Positions 24,346 to 35,640 of a stretch of DNA of 64,000 nt are shown piece after piece (the stretch's first letter is position 1; every line of letters begins with the position of its first letter). Below the pieces are notes generated by a model. The model was not told the origin of the DNA, made no database searches, and saw nothing but the letters and a program-made list of their open reading frames with translations. A program made the translations under genes and the position numbers. Source of the DNA: Bolinopsis microptera (lineage: Eukaryota > Ctenophora > Tentaculata > Lobata > Bolinopsidae); the NCBI RefSeq assembly GCF_026151205.1, contig NC_087080.1:1668879-1732878 (forward strand), in the 5' to 3' direction.

Positions 24346-24562
24346 TCGCATCTTTTGGCGTTAAGCTTAACTCCAAAAGATGCGATTTGACGTCGTGTCA
24401 AATAATTTTGACTTGAAATAATCGAGATTTATCCCCAAATTGCATCTTTTGGCGCTAAGCTTAACGCCAAAAGATGCCGTTTGACGGATAAAGTCGTAAA
24501 ATCTTAAAATGCGTTTTCAAATGGCATCTTTTTGAGTTAACCTTAACCCCAAAAGATGCGAT
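24346..24562. repeat. Left array of hairpin-forming palindromes
   Basis: Three units at about 24346-24383, 24441-24478 and 24523-24560. Each is a near-perfect palindrome with arms GCATCTTTTGGCGTTAAG and its complement, centred on AAGCTT or ACCTTA. Spacers are about 60 and 45 bp. Confidence 0.85.
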
Positions 24563-24934
24563 TTGGGAAATACTTTCGCGCGAAATTTCAAAATTCTTCT
24601 TCCGAATTCTTGAATTGCTGCATTTTGCAAATCAGCTGATATTTGTAACTTTAAAAAATAACTGTAACTTATATATTTATACAGGTCCCCGGTTTAACAA
24701 GCATTCAGGATAGAACCAGCAGCGGTTAATGACACTGAAACAGAGATGAAACACAGTAAGAACAGCAGAAAGAGTGGAGTGCGATAAATATCTTCTTTTC
24801 TTCTGCAGTCTGCACTGGTTACTGATACTGATTACTGGAATCGGTTATCTAATCGAAGCCTAGCCTCTTTGTAACTGGCAAGTGATTTTCCGGATTCAAT
24901 TTTCAGATAGTCCTTTTTAGCTAGTCGTGAATTC

Positions 24935-26272
24935 CGTCTTTACTCCATTGTATTTGTACACTGTACAGACAGTTCTAATTAAATGCAGAAGAGTTGTTCC
25001 CACTTCCCAATTACAATCATGACCAACTCGAAATTGAGGATTGTATGCGGTACTAATTTCTGTAAAATAAGCACGGTTCATGTCTTGCAAAAATATAGTG
25101 ATCAAAATTTTAGTCCACGTAACACAGCAGTGGCGTGCATCCTAGAGCGCCAGCATTGAAGCCGACGATCGCATGTTCAACTCTGCGTACTGGCATGTTA
25201 ATTTTTTTGCTCAGATCACTCTGAGCAAAATCATTTTTCATGATAAATATAACATAAACAAAACTGACACGGGCCTTGCTAGGTAACTCGAGCAGCGGTA
25301 ATTTGCCGATGAATTTTAGCAAGCTAGTGAATAAGTAGATAGTGTATTAAAGATACAAAGATAGTAATCTTGATTTAACCTGGATTTCAGCTATTTTGGT
25401 ATGGGCGTGGCCCCTGGGAGTGGCCTGAGTGGGTTGGGAGGTTGAAACTTGATTTTTCTGATGGTTTGGGACAGGAACTAACTATTTAAACCCCTAAACC
25501 TGTTACAAATACCCCGGAACATAAATCCCCTACAGGGGTAAACATTTTAAAACTTGATTTGACCTGGATTTCAGCTATTTTGGGATGGGCGTGGCCCCTG
25601 GGATTGGCCTGAGTGGGTTGGGAGGTCAAAACTTGATTTTTTCTGATGGGTTGGGACAGGAACTAACTATTTAAACCCCTAAACCTGTTACAAATACCCC
25701 GGAACATAAATCCCCTACAGGGGTCAAATCCCCTACAAATCCCCTACAAAAATCAAGGAAACGTGCTAGTTGTATTAGATATGATTGATAGACTATTTAC
25801 CTTTACTTGATCCCTTCCTATTAGTAAGTATCACTATGCTATCTTTGTATCTTAAATACACTATCTACTTATTCACTAGCTTGCTAAAATTCATCGGCAA
25901 ATTACCGCTGCTCGAGTTATCTAGCAAGGCCCATGTCAGTTTTGTTTATGTTATATTTATCATGAAAAATGATTTTGCTCAGAGTGATCTGAGCAAAAAA
26001 ATTAACATGCCAGCAAGCCGAATTGAACATGCGAATTGCGATCGTCGGCTTCAATGCTGGCGCTCTAGGATGCACGCCACTGCTGTGTTATTTGGACTAA
26101 AATTTTGATGACTATATTTTTGCAAGACATGAACCGTGCTTATTTTACAGAAATTAGTACCGCATACAATCCTCAATTTCGAGTTGGTCATGATTGTAAT
26201 TGGGAAGTGGGAACAACTCTTCTGCATTTAATTAGAACTGTCTGTACAGTGTACAAATACAATTGGGTAAAT
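24935..26272. repeat. Large inverted repeat with direct-repeat loop
   Basis: Arms of ~430 bp (24935-25367 and 25838-26272) are highly similar in inverted orientation. The loop holds two ~185-bp direct copies (about 25372-25545 and 25553-25740) with GATGGGCGTGGCCCCTGGGA-like and CCCCGGAACATAAATCCCCT blocks. Each arm contains short open frames (for example one with KLPLLELxSKAxVSFVYVIF) read outward from the loop. Both arms keep them partly open, but coding function is unproven. Confidence 0.8.
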
Positions 26273-26568
26273 ACAAAGGTTGTGTACACTACTGTGCTGA
26301 TATGGAAAACTCCCGACTAGACTATATGTTGCTACAATTCATTCGGGGGCGTGGATGAGGTTTGTAATTTAGCTATTTAGGCATTTGCTTTTGACTGATT
26401 TATCTTCTGGACAGTTCTTGGAACATTGGAAGTTCAATAAAAATCAGTGCAGTAGAGGAGTAAACTTGCACGAGAGTTAAAATGGTACTATTATAATCTG
26501 TGTTGTCAGGTAAGATTTCAGTTTTAACTTTTTAGTGGCGTTTTCAATCAAGATAAACTCCCCTTAAA

Positions 26569-26911
26569 TCGCATCTTTTAGGGTTAAGCTTAACTCAAAA
26601 AGATGCGTTTTAGCGACGCATTATAAAATTTTCAAAATATTTGTAAAACCGCATCTTTTGGCGTTAAGCTTAACTCCAAAAGATGCGATTTAGCGACGCG
26701 TTATAAAATTTTCAAAATATTTCTTAAACCGCATCTTTTTGAGTTAACGACACGAATTACGATTCTAGCTTTCGGTTTAAAGCGCATCTTTTGGCGTTAA
26801 GACTAACTCCAAAAGATGCGAGTAAAGAATCGAAAGATGCACGTTCACGACTCGGGTTTTTTAAGAAATTTTAGCGTAGAAATGCATCTTTTGAGCTTAA
26901 GCAGGCATCTT
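26569..26911. repeat. Right array of hairpin-forming palindromes
   Basis: Units at about 26569-26606, 26650-26688, 26783-26820 and partial units at 26731-26752 and 26884-26911, same palindrome as in the left array. CGACGCGTTATAAAATTTTC-like spacers repeat between units. Confidence 0.85.
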
Positions 26912-26956
26912 TTTTGCGCCAAAGCGCAATGTCCAGGGTGTCACGGGGCCTTTACG

Positions 26957-28255
26957 AGTGTCATTTTGAATACGATTGATTTTGGTACGTATAACTGATC
27001 TATCTTCAGAGGTGTTGTTCTGATTGATTAGAGCTTGTAGAACTTTCTTTTCATCAGACATCTCTCGAATTTCAAGGTCATTACAAAAGTTTTTAGGGCG
27101 TTTCCTAGGAAGGTATCCAATACTAACCTCAGCAGCTTTATGTACATTGTGAAACAAACTATTCATTTCTTCCTCAGGGTTAGGATTAACAGGGCTGTCT
27201 GTTAGAATATCATTCAATGTGTTGTTGTAATGCATTTTAGCAGCAGGATTACTGACAAGGGTTGTGATATCAAAATGCATTTTAGGTTTCTGTTTGGGGA
27301 AGACAAGGTGAGCGTCACTGAAGTTGAAACGTGTAATAACAATTTTGTGATCAGATTTAACAAGAGTACCCCCATAACTTCGAGAATTCACTAAAAGTTT
27401 CTTCAATCGACTGCTACATAGGACATAGTCAATTTGAGAGTAGTAGGGTAAAGTGCGATGTGAGTTTTTAGGAGCTGAGTAGTCTTTCATAAAACCAATT
27501 CTTGTTGTTATATGACGGACAGGGTGCTGGAAGCTAGTGTTGCAAGCAAAAAGTTTTTTATCAACAAGAAAATTAAGAAGATGCTCTCCATTTGAATTCC
27601 TCTTTCCAGACCCATACATACCCATAAAGTCATTATACCCGAAAACAATATCTGAATGAGACAATTTACCGAGTCGAGAGTTGAAATCTCCAAGAATATA
27701 TAAGTCCCAACTTGATGGGATATCAACAGCTTTGCCAAGAAACTTGTAGAAATAATCACGTCTCTGCGGATACTTATCACAATTTACTTGAGTGTGTCCA
27801 TAGGCATTGATAACACGGCAAAGTCTTGGTTTACCTGATTTACTTGGTATCTCAAGATCTAGATAAGCAACCCTGTCACTGATACTGTTGTAACACTTGA
27901 TGTAGTTGGTATAGACTGAATTTACAAGAAAACCAATACCTGCTTGCCACTTATTGTCAAATTGCTGAAAGTTTATGAAGCGATATTTGTGTGATTTCCC
28001 ATCATCATCTGTAAAATGCAAAACTGAATCCTCAAAGTGACGACATTTTGTTTCTTGCACAGCGAGAATGTCTATTTTACGATAATAGCAATCTCTCAAA
28101 AGTTCATCCCGTTTAACTGGAGAAGTAATACCCAGGACATTAAAAGTAGCTAGAGTGAAGATTAGTGCTGTGCTTCTTCTTTTGCGTTCTGATGTAGATA
28201 ATCTACTCTGTACGTTGCCGCCAGAGCATCTGCCGAAATCACTCGAACAGACCAT
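26957..28255 (-). pseudogene. LINE APE-like endonuclease half of the split ORF
   Basis: The frame starts at ATG 28255 and shows the exonuclease-endonuclease-phosphatase motifs of LINE endonucleases in order: LATFNVLG (Asn), LAVQETKC (Glu), VINAYG, ILGDFNSRLG (Asp-x-Asn) and SDHKIV (Ser-Asp-His). These residues bind metal and cut target DNA. The frame then enters the linker toward the RT and is broken at NDTR by the foldback insertion, reaching a chance stop at 26897. Confidence 0.85.
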
Positions 28256-28299
28256 CCTAATTTTATTTTTATAACTCGAATAAAATGAAGAAAGCCAAA

Positions 28300-29140
28300 T
28301 ACAATTTTTTATAAAAAGTATGTAATGTAATGTTATAAAATAAAACTTTTAAAATTAAATTAAACGTTGCCTGGCGCGTCATTCCTTTTTTGCTTTGAAG
28401 ATTCATTAAATATTTTACATAGTTTGCTAATTAATTTGCATTATATTTTATGAAATGTTTTACATCTTTTTATTCTGTAAAATATGCTAAATGAAATTTC
28501 TTGTTTCATTGAATTTTTTGTTTCATTGAGATCCTTCTTTTCAGGTGAACACTTAGACTTACATTTCAAATTTAGAGCCACAAGGCCAATTTAATTGTAT
28601 ATTAATGTACTACATTTTTGACGGTTTCATTTAGGGTCATTGTGATTTTATGTTTATATTGTTTGAATACTTTTTATTTTACTTTATGGTGAATTACACA
28701 TGAATCATAAATGAAGACATTTCTGATCGAACTTTTGAACAGGAAATGTATAGTTGTTATGAAAGTTTTGTATCCACTCAGTTTCCTTCAAACCAATTAG
28801 ACCCGTTCGTAAATTATCATCTGATTAGAAAATAGGTTCAGAGGAAAAAGTTGCAGCACTGGAGGCTGACGGACCAAAAAAGCAGTGCCACACGGTTTGA
28901 CACTTCATCAAATATTCTCATTAAATTATTTAATCTCGTCCTTGACACTGGTTTACGAAAACGCTGCAACAATATGTTAGGATAATTTGCAGTTTTGCTG
29001 AAGGGCATAAATAATTTGTTTCACTTACTATACTTTGGTTTATTATTGCAATTCATGTCATCACTTATTTTAAGGTAACTAAGATGTGTTACAGAAGTAT
29101 GTGGCCGAAATCATAGGACTCTAAGCTGTTTACATCAAGT
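28300..29140. other. No supported gene
   Basis: AT-rich sequence between the LINE and the IMMP-like gene; it may hold the promoter of the latter. No motif is distinctive. Confidence 0.4.
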
Positions 29141-29144
29141 TACG

Positions 29145-29876
29145 ATGAGACGTTGTAGTATAGCTATTGGCGCTGGAGCAACATTGGTCTTGTCCCAATT
29201 GTTCCATGTATCTGGAAGATCAATGTCTCCAACAATTAACAGAGAAGGACGTGACTCCCTCTTACTATTGAACAAGATATCAAGTTGGTTTGGGATGTAC
29301 ACCCCAAAAGTCAACGATGTTGTAGTTTTTGTGAAGCCAGGGGTTAATAAAAAATCAGTTGTTAAAAGAGTCTTGGCTACAAGTGGTCATTCAATCGTGG
29401 CCCGGGATGGAAATGTGATCCTTGTCAAACCTGGTAAGCAACCTGTTCTGTATTTCAGCTCCATTTAATGTTAAGATGGAACACAATTGAACTAATTGGC
29501 TGAGATGGATTAGTGCTCACAGAATGATTAATACACTGAGGAGCAATTTGTAATTATAAGAATGATAACGTTTCCTATCATTGTTACTCATATTAAGGTT
29601 AAATATTTTTTATGTCTATGTAGCGCAATGAATACTAAGGGTTGTGAGAGTTATTCAGAGTAATGATAAAACGGATGATTGATTATTTACTCCGTACTTT
29701 GCACTATTTTATCTTCATTCAGTAATTTTCTTGAACTTGATAGTCAATTAATTTCATACATAATTTGTTCTGTGATATCAAATTACACTCAGGTCATTTT
29801 TGGGCTGTGGGTGACAATCAAAAGTGCTCTGTCGACAGCAACGATTATGGTCAGGTTCCTACAGAGGCTCTGATTG
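29145..29876 (+). CDS. Mitochondrial inner membrane peptidase-like, 5' exons
   Basis: Two exons, 29145-29433 and 29793-29876, join in phase 1 with GT-AG borders. The product starts with a short hydrophobic segment, then GRSMSPTIN (SMxP box with the catalytic Ser), VVKRVLA (box with the catalytic Lys) and GHFWAVGDNQKCSVDSNDYG (GDN..SxDSR/N-YG box). This is the signature of S26 peptidases of the IMMP1L/IMMP2L type, which remove intermembrane-space sorting signals. The internal spacing seems closer to IMMP2L, but I would not fix the orthologue. The second exon ends at a GT donor (GTAAAT) in phase 1. The final exon, expected to code ~25-40 residues, was not identified downstream. Confidence 0.85.
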
Positions 29877-30185
29877 GTAAATGTTTGTGGATTTTACCTC
29901 TGCACTTACAGTTTTTAAAACGATGTGTTGGACTGCTGTGAAGTTCAATTGACGTTAATTAACATAAAATCGGAAAGCTGAGTTTACAGCTAGTGTCAAA
30001 ACTCTATTTACTGCATGAAAATTGTGTAGATATTTATTTTATTTGTATCAAATCCTTTATTTTTACATTATTTATAACATGATCATTAAATCATATATTA
30101 CAGTGGTATGGCAAGTTTCCGCCAACATGGCTCCAATCGAATAATGATAAAAAACATAATACAGTGATTAAAGTATTTTTCATGA

Positions 30186-30390
30186 TACAGTAAAACCCTG
30201 AATTACTGTGCCCTAATTTACCGCGCCCCGATTTACCTCAAACCCTGATTTACCGCGGCCATCTCCTTTCCCCAAATAAGGCTTAACATGTACATTGTTA
30301 AATAAAACAAACCCCTGATTTACCGCAAACCCTGATTTACCGCAGATATTTCCTTTTCCCAAACTCAGCGGTAAATGGGGTTTTACTGTA
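30186..30390. mobile_element. Tc1/mariner-superfamily MITE (TA target site)
   Basis: The 201-bp element 30188-30388 has inverted ends CAGTAAAACCC(C/T) and is flanked by TA on both sides (30186-30187 and 30389-30390). The interior is tandem variants of CCCTGATTTACCGC. Such ends are typical of pogo/Tigger-like MITEs. A similar end (CAGTAAAACCTCGGGG) occurs alone at about 39841. Confidence 0.75.
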
Positions 30391-31864
30391 ATTGGTGATG
30401 TCACAGTAAACTGATTTCGTTTTTTTTAAACAACTATTGTATTTTAGTTTTAAAATGATGATGCTACTCGGGTTTAAATAATTTATTTCTTATCAACCAA
30501 ATGGAAAATGGTTTTATGTTTCCATTTTAAATAAGAATACATGTTAAAAAATCATCTATTCATTTCATTTCAAAGATTGCTTCAATGTGAATTTTTTCTT
30601 CTTTCATAGTTATTCTTCCATATAAATAGTAATTTAAGTTGCAAATCAGTTAAATCCTAGTACATGTACCAATTTCAAATAAGCAACTTCTGAATAGGCA
30701 ATAGATTATATAGACCATTCCTCTAGCTTAATATCGTATATTATTTACGTATATATCGTATATAAAGATCTGAAATTGTATGCTTTTTTGTTGATACTCT
30801 TTTAATATTGGCTGATAAAATTTGTATATATATATTCCTGTTCAGTTAGCTCAACTCATGGCGTTACATGTGCAAGAGATAAAGAAGCCAGGACATGAGT
30901 CAGGTAACGTTACTGTCAGAACTTGTACAAATCCTTCCATTAAGATGTGTCAATCAGGCGGAGGGGAAGTAATGGGGTTCTCATGAAGACTATGCAGGAG
31001 GAGTCTACCCCACAACTGCAGATCATCCGTGTAGGTAAACACTGCAAAAGGGAATAGGTACTCAACACACTGATGCTGACAAGATATGGAGGATTAGAGC
31101 AGAGGTAGGACAAGAGTTCTGCAACGTTACGGTTAAGTGTTGAGCAGATTGTGTGGTCGACAAGTCCTGCAACAACTCTGTCCCATATACAAGAAGAATT
31201 GTTGGATAATGCACCTCAAAGGTAGATTTTCATTACTTACACTTACTGCTGGTACTATTTATTGCCAGTTCTACTCAGTTAAACAAAAATTTCAGTCAAA
31301 CAAAAATTTCAATTTTATGCCATTTATTACAGATTAAACAATTTTACAATAAATCAATTTGATATTTAAAGGAATCCTAATTCAATGTGTAGTATGGTTG
31401 TCACTCTTTAAATAGATTAGATATAGGTTGACGGGGCAAAGGAGTGTGCGTGCTGTTTGCTATTGCTCACACCAAACGGCAACCTAGTAAATGTTACTAC
31501 TTCTACTTGTAATGCAATTTATTATTTTTCACATTTAGAACAGACAGGCCCTCAGCTCTTCAAATTCACTCCTACATATTATTGTATACACACTATCCCA
31601 TTCAGGTGCCACTTGAAACTGTTCCACGTGCGACAAAGCAGCAAGACAGGATTTCTGTAACGTTACGGTCAACAAACCAGTTTTCTGCTACTGACAAGGT
31701 TTGGAGGAATACCTACCGTAGCTAGCTAACATGCTGTTGTAACGTGGTTACCGCTGGAGTAAAAAAACCTACTTGCTCTTCCACAACATTCGTCAGGTAA
31801 TTATAGATTAGTACACACAGCGTTATTATCTAAGGTAAACTATGAACAAATCACAATAAGACAG

Positions 31865-31980
31865 CGTTCACATATTACGTCAAGCCATTTTTACACCCCT
31901 CCGTCAGCTATTGACAGCATTAAGCAACCCCCCCGGCCCCCCCCCCCCCCTTCTTCTACATTGGTGTAATATAGAAATAA
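31865..31980. repeat. C-tract repeat fragment
   Basis: CACCCCTCCGTCAG then a C-run at 31928-31950. Part of a family with copies at 44040-44200 and 62109-62888. Confidence 0.45.
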
Positions 31981-32355
31981 TAACGTACATTATTCCGTAC
32001 AATGTCTTGGGGAGACACGTATAACGTGCAGAGCCAAGAATAAAACATGAAACTCTAACATCGGAGACGAAATGCTCGATTGTATCAGTTTGTTTACATC
32101 CAAATAAGGAGATAACATTGCCTGGTAGGTTGAAACATGTCTGTGAGTAGATACCTGCCCTTAGCTGTATCACATCAATACGAAACTCTGAATACAGTTA
32201 CCTGATGCTATTGCTAACCTGTTTACTCCGCTTATATATAGCCAGTAGATCCAGAGGAAGGCATAATTTTCGAGTAATCATAACCCGGTGACTAAGTTAC
32301 TCTTTATTCTTGGGACGTTTACTCGTATATTCAGCACAATTCACAATAGTGACTT

Positions 32356-32727
32356 TAATATATAATTAAGAGTACTAGCCTGCTGATTTATCGCGGCTGT
32401 TCTCATCTGAAACTATGCTTGGTGTACCTCGTTGGGATAGTATAGGAATTCTGGTTCCTATAGTTGGGAATGAGGTAGTTGTCTGTTCACAGATCGCCCT
32501 CTAAACTTACAAGGAAATATTTCCTGAAGATCCTTGGTATTATATTAGTAACATTTGACAGAGCATGGTGTGGAGTGAGCTATGTGCCCATCCTTGGAGA
32601 ACCCGGTGGATGTCCTTGCTGTACGGCAGTGTTAAACAAGGAACTGAAACCGAGGGGTTCCGTTCAGGCCCTTCACACTTTGTTTCTGTCTTGTTCTAAT
32701 GTACCGTCACAATAGTGACTTTAATAT
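32356..32727 (-). repeat. Third copy of the ~375-bp dispersed repeat
   Basis: Inverted relative to the copies at 20183-20845; it retains both ends, CGATAAATCAGCAGGCTAGTACTC and TATTGTGACGG on the minus strand. Divergence is mostly point changes and short indels. Confidence 0.75.
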
Positions 32728-32734
32728 GTAACAA

Positions 32735-33360
32735 TGTTACGTTCGAGCAACTGCACCTAACACCACCCAACAACCAATTAGAACCCGTAGGGCGGACCCA
32801 ACATTTAATGTTCAGGTTTCCCTGAATTCGGGCTGGCCTCGTGAGGTCTGCGTTGCAAATAGCGGAGATGCCATCGACCGTACCTCGGCATCCGTGCCTA
32901 TCTCACTACGAGATAGCCGGATTGTCGGGGACATTATAATCTCCTCGTCTGTGACGGGAGCTCACAGAGCGCAGTGACAGAGCTGCTCGGGACCAGGGAC
33001 GACCTTACAGTCGTAACTTGGCCCATGCAGCGACGTTACGCATTCGAAGGTCCCGGGTACCTCACCAACCGGACATGCCTGCCGATTCTCTAACATTTGT
33101 GTCGATAAATCTAGGGGGCTGTAGCCGACAGTGTACGTGGATGTTAATGAGGCTGGCCATACCTTTCTAGGTAGGAATGGCTATAAACTCAAGACAAAAC
33201 TTCTGTCACGCTGCGACCAGCCAAGACAGCAGTCAGCTCACTAAGGTGACTGACTCACTCTGGCCATTTCGTATGGCCAGAGCTCGAGGACCCCATCTTC
33301 GAACACAAACCCATTAATTTTACCAATTAAAACACCCGCTATCCTTGGGGCGGCCAAAAA
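32735..33360. other. GC-richer island, probable mobile-element leader
   Basis: About 600 bp clearly richer in G+C than the flanks, with several short palindromes (CTATCTCACTACGAGATAG near 32898-32916; CTGGCCATTTCGTATGGCCAG near 33261-33281). It has no open frame and does not match a tRNA, 5S or other structured RNA I can fold by eye. It directly follows a dispersed repeat copy and may be the 5' non-coding part of a retroelement. Function unknown. Confidence 0.45.
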
Positions 33361-34854
33361 ATCGGCAAAAACTTAAGGTGAGAAAGATTTATCTCAAAGT
33401 GTTATTCACCAGGTGCTAGGTATGGCTTTGTTTTAGTTCTCGAAAAAAATACCAACAAAAATGTAATTTTGGAGTGTACCGTGTACACGATACACTGGGC
33501 CTTGTACTCTTCGTCCTGTGCATTTAAATACATTTAACCTTCAATATTCTCAATATATCTTTAATTATTCACATATTAAGCTAAATTAATAACACATTTA
33601 TATGTTGCCATTGGGCGATGTTAAAGGGACTATAATTATGTAATATTGAAATAAAAGTTATTCAAATGTAAAGTTATTTATCTATTCATCTATTCAGGAA
33701 TGCAGCAGGAAAAAAGTTCTGTAACGTTACTGTCACGTGACTAAACACGTGTCTTGTGTGCCAACTCACTCTGCAGGGACACAGACAATATATCTAGATC
33801 CTGTACTAACGGCATCAGTTGACTGCCGGGGTGGTTTATACTCTCCCTGCAGTTTTATAACGTTACGGTCACTTATAGATATCGGATATCCAATGTAAAA
33901 ACGAGACTGTAACGTTACGGTTGAAATTAGGAGAACAGGTTTACAGTCAATAATTTAATTAGTTTAATTATTTTTTGTAGTAGTATCCACCCGGCCAAGC
34001 ACTCTGCTGGTCCATGAATTTTTCGAATTATTTATCAGTGAAAACCAACTCAATGACTAGAACTCTCTGATCGAATACTATTTGTTATTTTATTCGCTAC
34101 ATACAAAGTAGACCATGAAATTGAAAGATTTCAGGCCTTACTAAGTTCTAACTGCTACATTGCTTCAGTTACACGCGGTTTAACAATGCTTGAGCACTTC
34201 AAGGAAAGGTAAAAACTAATTTATCAATAATTATTCATTTTATTTTATTCATTTACTAAAAAACATATTCTATTACTTTCCCTTTGAAGTAATCGATTCA
34301 AAGAAATACAATTTGCATTTGTAAAATTACGAATGATATCAAAACTCGGCTTTTGTCTTTAAACCTTTTATTGTTACTTACTTAATCACTTTATAACTAA
34401 CCACACCTACTAACCTAATATTCACTGGCCAGGTTATTCTACAACTAACAGAAGATAACGACAAGATTTCTATAACGTAACGGTCAAGTTACACAGCAGC
34501 GAGACATCATGTGGATCTATAAAAAATGCACGGAACAAATGGTCGAAAGTAAGGATCTAGAGTTATATAACGTTACGGTCATTTATCATCGGAATTCCAG
34601 AAGGTTGCTTAGAATTATTAGTAATATTACTAGTGACAAATATATTTCTATCTTATCTGGACAAGAGATTTATAACGTTACGGTCATTTATCACGTTAAT
34701 AACAGTAGCTTTAAGTTTATTGAAGTATTGTAGTTAGTACCTTGGGTGCTTTCTTAGATATTTTTACGGATGTTTAGAAGTTTAATCTTGTTACTTGTGA
34801 AGAAATACATTACGTTGTGAAAATTTACTTTTAATTTTACAACTTATTATTCTA

Positions 34855-35640
34855 CCATTACGTTGTGCACATTTACTTTTAATTTTACAGCTTATTATTC
34901 CTACCACTATTTGCTATTTTCTTAGAATAATATTCTTAAATCTGCGGCTGGATTAGAGATTTATAACGTTACGGTCACGTGGAATTTAAAAAAACATAGA
35001 CAGATCTTCGGATGTATAACTTTACCATTACGTTGTGCACATATACTTTTAATTTTACAACTTATTATTTTACCATTACGTTGTGCACATATACTTTTAA
35101 TTTTACAACTTATTATTTTACCATTACGTTGTGCACATATACTTATAATTTTACAACTTATTATTTTACCATTACGTTGTGCAAATATACTTTTAATTTT
35201 ACAACTTATTATTTTACCATTACGTTGTGCACATTTACTTTTAATTTTACAACTTATTATTCTACCATTACGTTGTGCACATTTACTTTTAATTTTACAG
35301 CTTATTATTCCTACCACTATTTGCTATTTTCTTAGAATAATATTCTTAAATCTGCGGCTGGATTAGAGATTTATAACGTTACGGTCACGTTGAATTAAAA
35401 AAAAACATAGACAGATCTTCGGATGTATAACTTTACCATTACGTTGTGCACATATACTTTTAATTTTACAACTTATTATTTTACCATTACGTTGTGCACA
35501 TATACTTTTAATTTTACAGCTTATTATTCTACCATTACGTTGTGCACATTTACTTTTAATTTTACAACTTATTATTCTACCATTACGTTGTGCACATTTA
35601 CTTTTAATTTTACAACTTATTATTCCTACCACTATTTGCT
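34855..35640. repeat. 48-bp tandem repeats in higher-order units
   Basis: ACCATTACGTTGTGCACATA then TACTTTTAATTTTACAACTT then ATTATTTT forms a 48-bp unit: about 6 copies at 35024-35320, 4 at 35434-35640 and 1-2 at 34855-34900. Each array is preceded by an AACGTTACGGTCACG motif and followed by a CTATTTTCTT and TCTGCGGCTGGAT block, giving ~410- and ~317-bp larger periods. Because 48 is divisible by 3, frames stay open on both strands; this is not evidence of a protein. Confidence 0.85.

Larger units (their letters stand above)
24307..26956. mobile_element. Foldback element inserted in LINE ORF
   Basis: A 2,642-bp insertion (24311-26952) with 25-bp terminal inverted repeats AAGGCCCCGTGACA..TGGACATT (two mismatches), flanked by the direct repeat TACG (24307-24310 and 26953-26956; with one more base the repeat can be read as TTACG). 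Removing it restores the LINE frame exactly (...NDT-RKRIK...). Inside the termini lie arrays of ~38-bp near-palindromes (GCATCTTTTGGCG..CCAAAAGATGC), then large inverted arms (about 24935-25367 and 25838-26272), then a loop with a direct repeat. No transposase is recognisable, so it is non-autonomous or its enzyme is unknown. Confidence 0.85.
22335..28300 (-). mobile_element. APE-type non-LTR retrotransposon (LINE), interrupted
   Basis: One long ORF coded APE-like endonuclease then reverse transcriptase on the minus strand; it is split by the foldback element 24311-26952. The 3' side ends in a short trinucleotide (ACT) microsatellite at 22344-22362, as in some LINE clades with microsatellite tails. 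The 5' end is set near the ORF start at 28255; no promoter is evident. Clade assignment (RTE-, CR1- or L2-like) cannot be made reliably by eye. Confidence 0.85.

Noticed and set aside
30842-30900. Candidate last exon of the IMMP-like gene
   Set aside because: Acceptor and phase fit, but the residues do not resemble the family's C-terminus.
32735-33360. tRNA, 5S RNA or SINE with Pol III boxes
   Set aside because: No cloverleaf or convincing A/B box pair could be found by eye.
35024-35640. Possible CRISPR-like array
   Set aside because: Units are contiguous with no unique spacers, and the context is eukaryotic.
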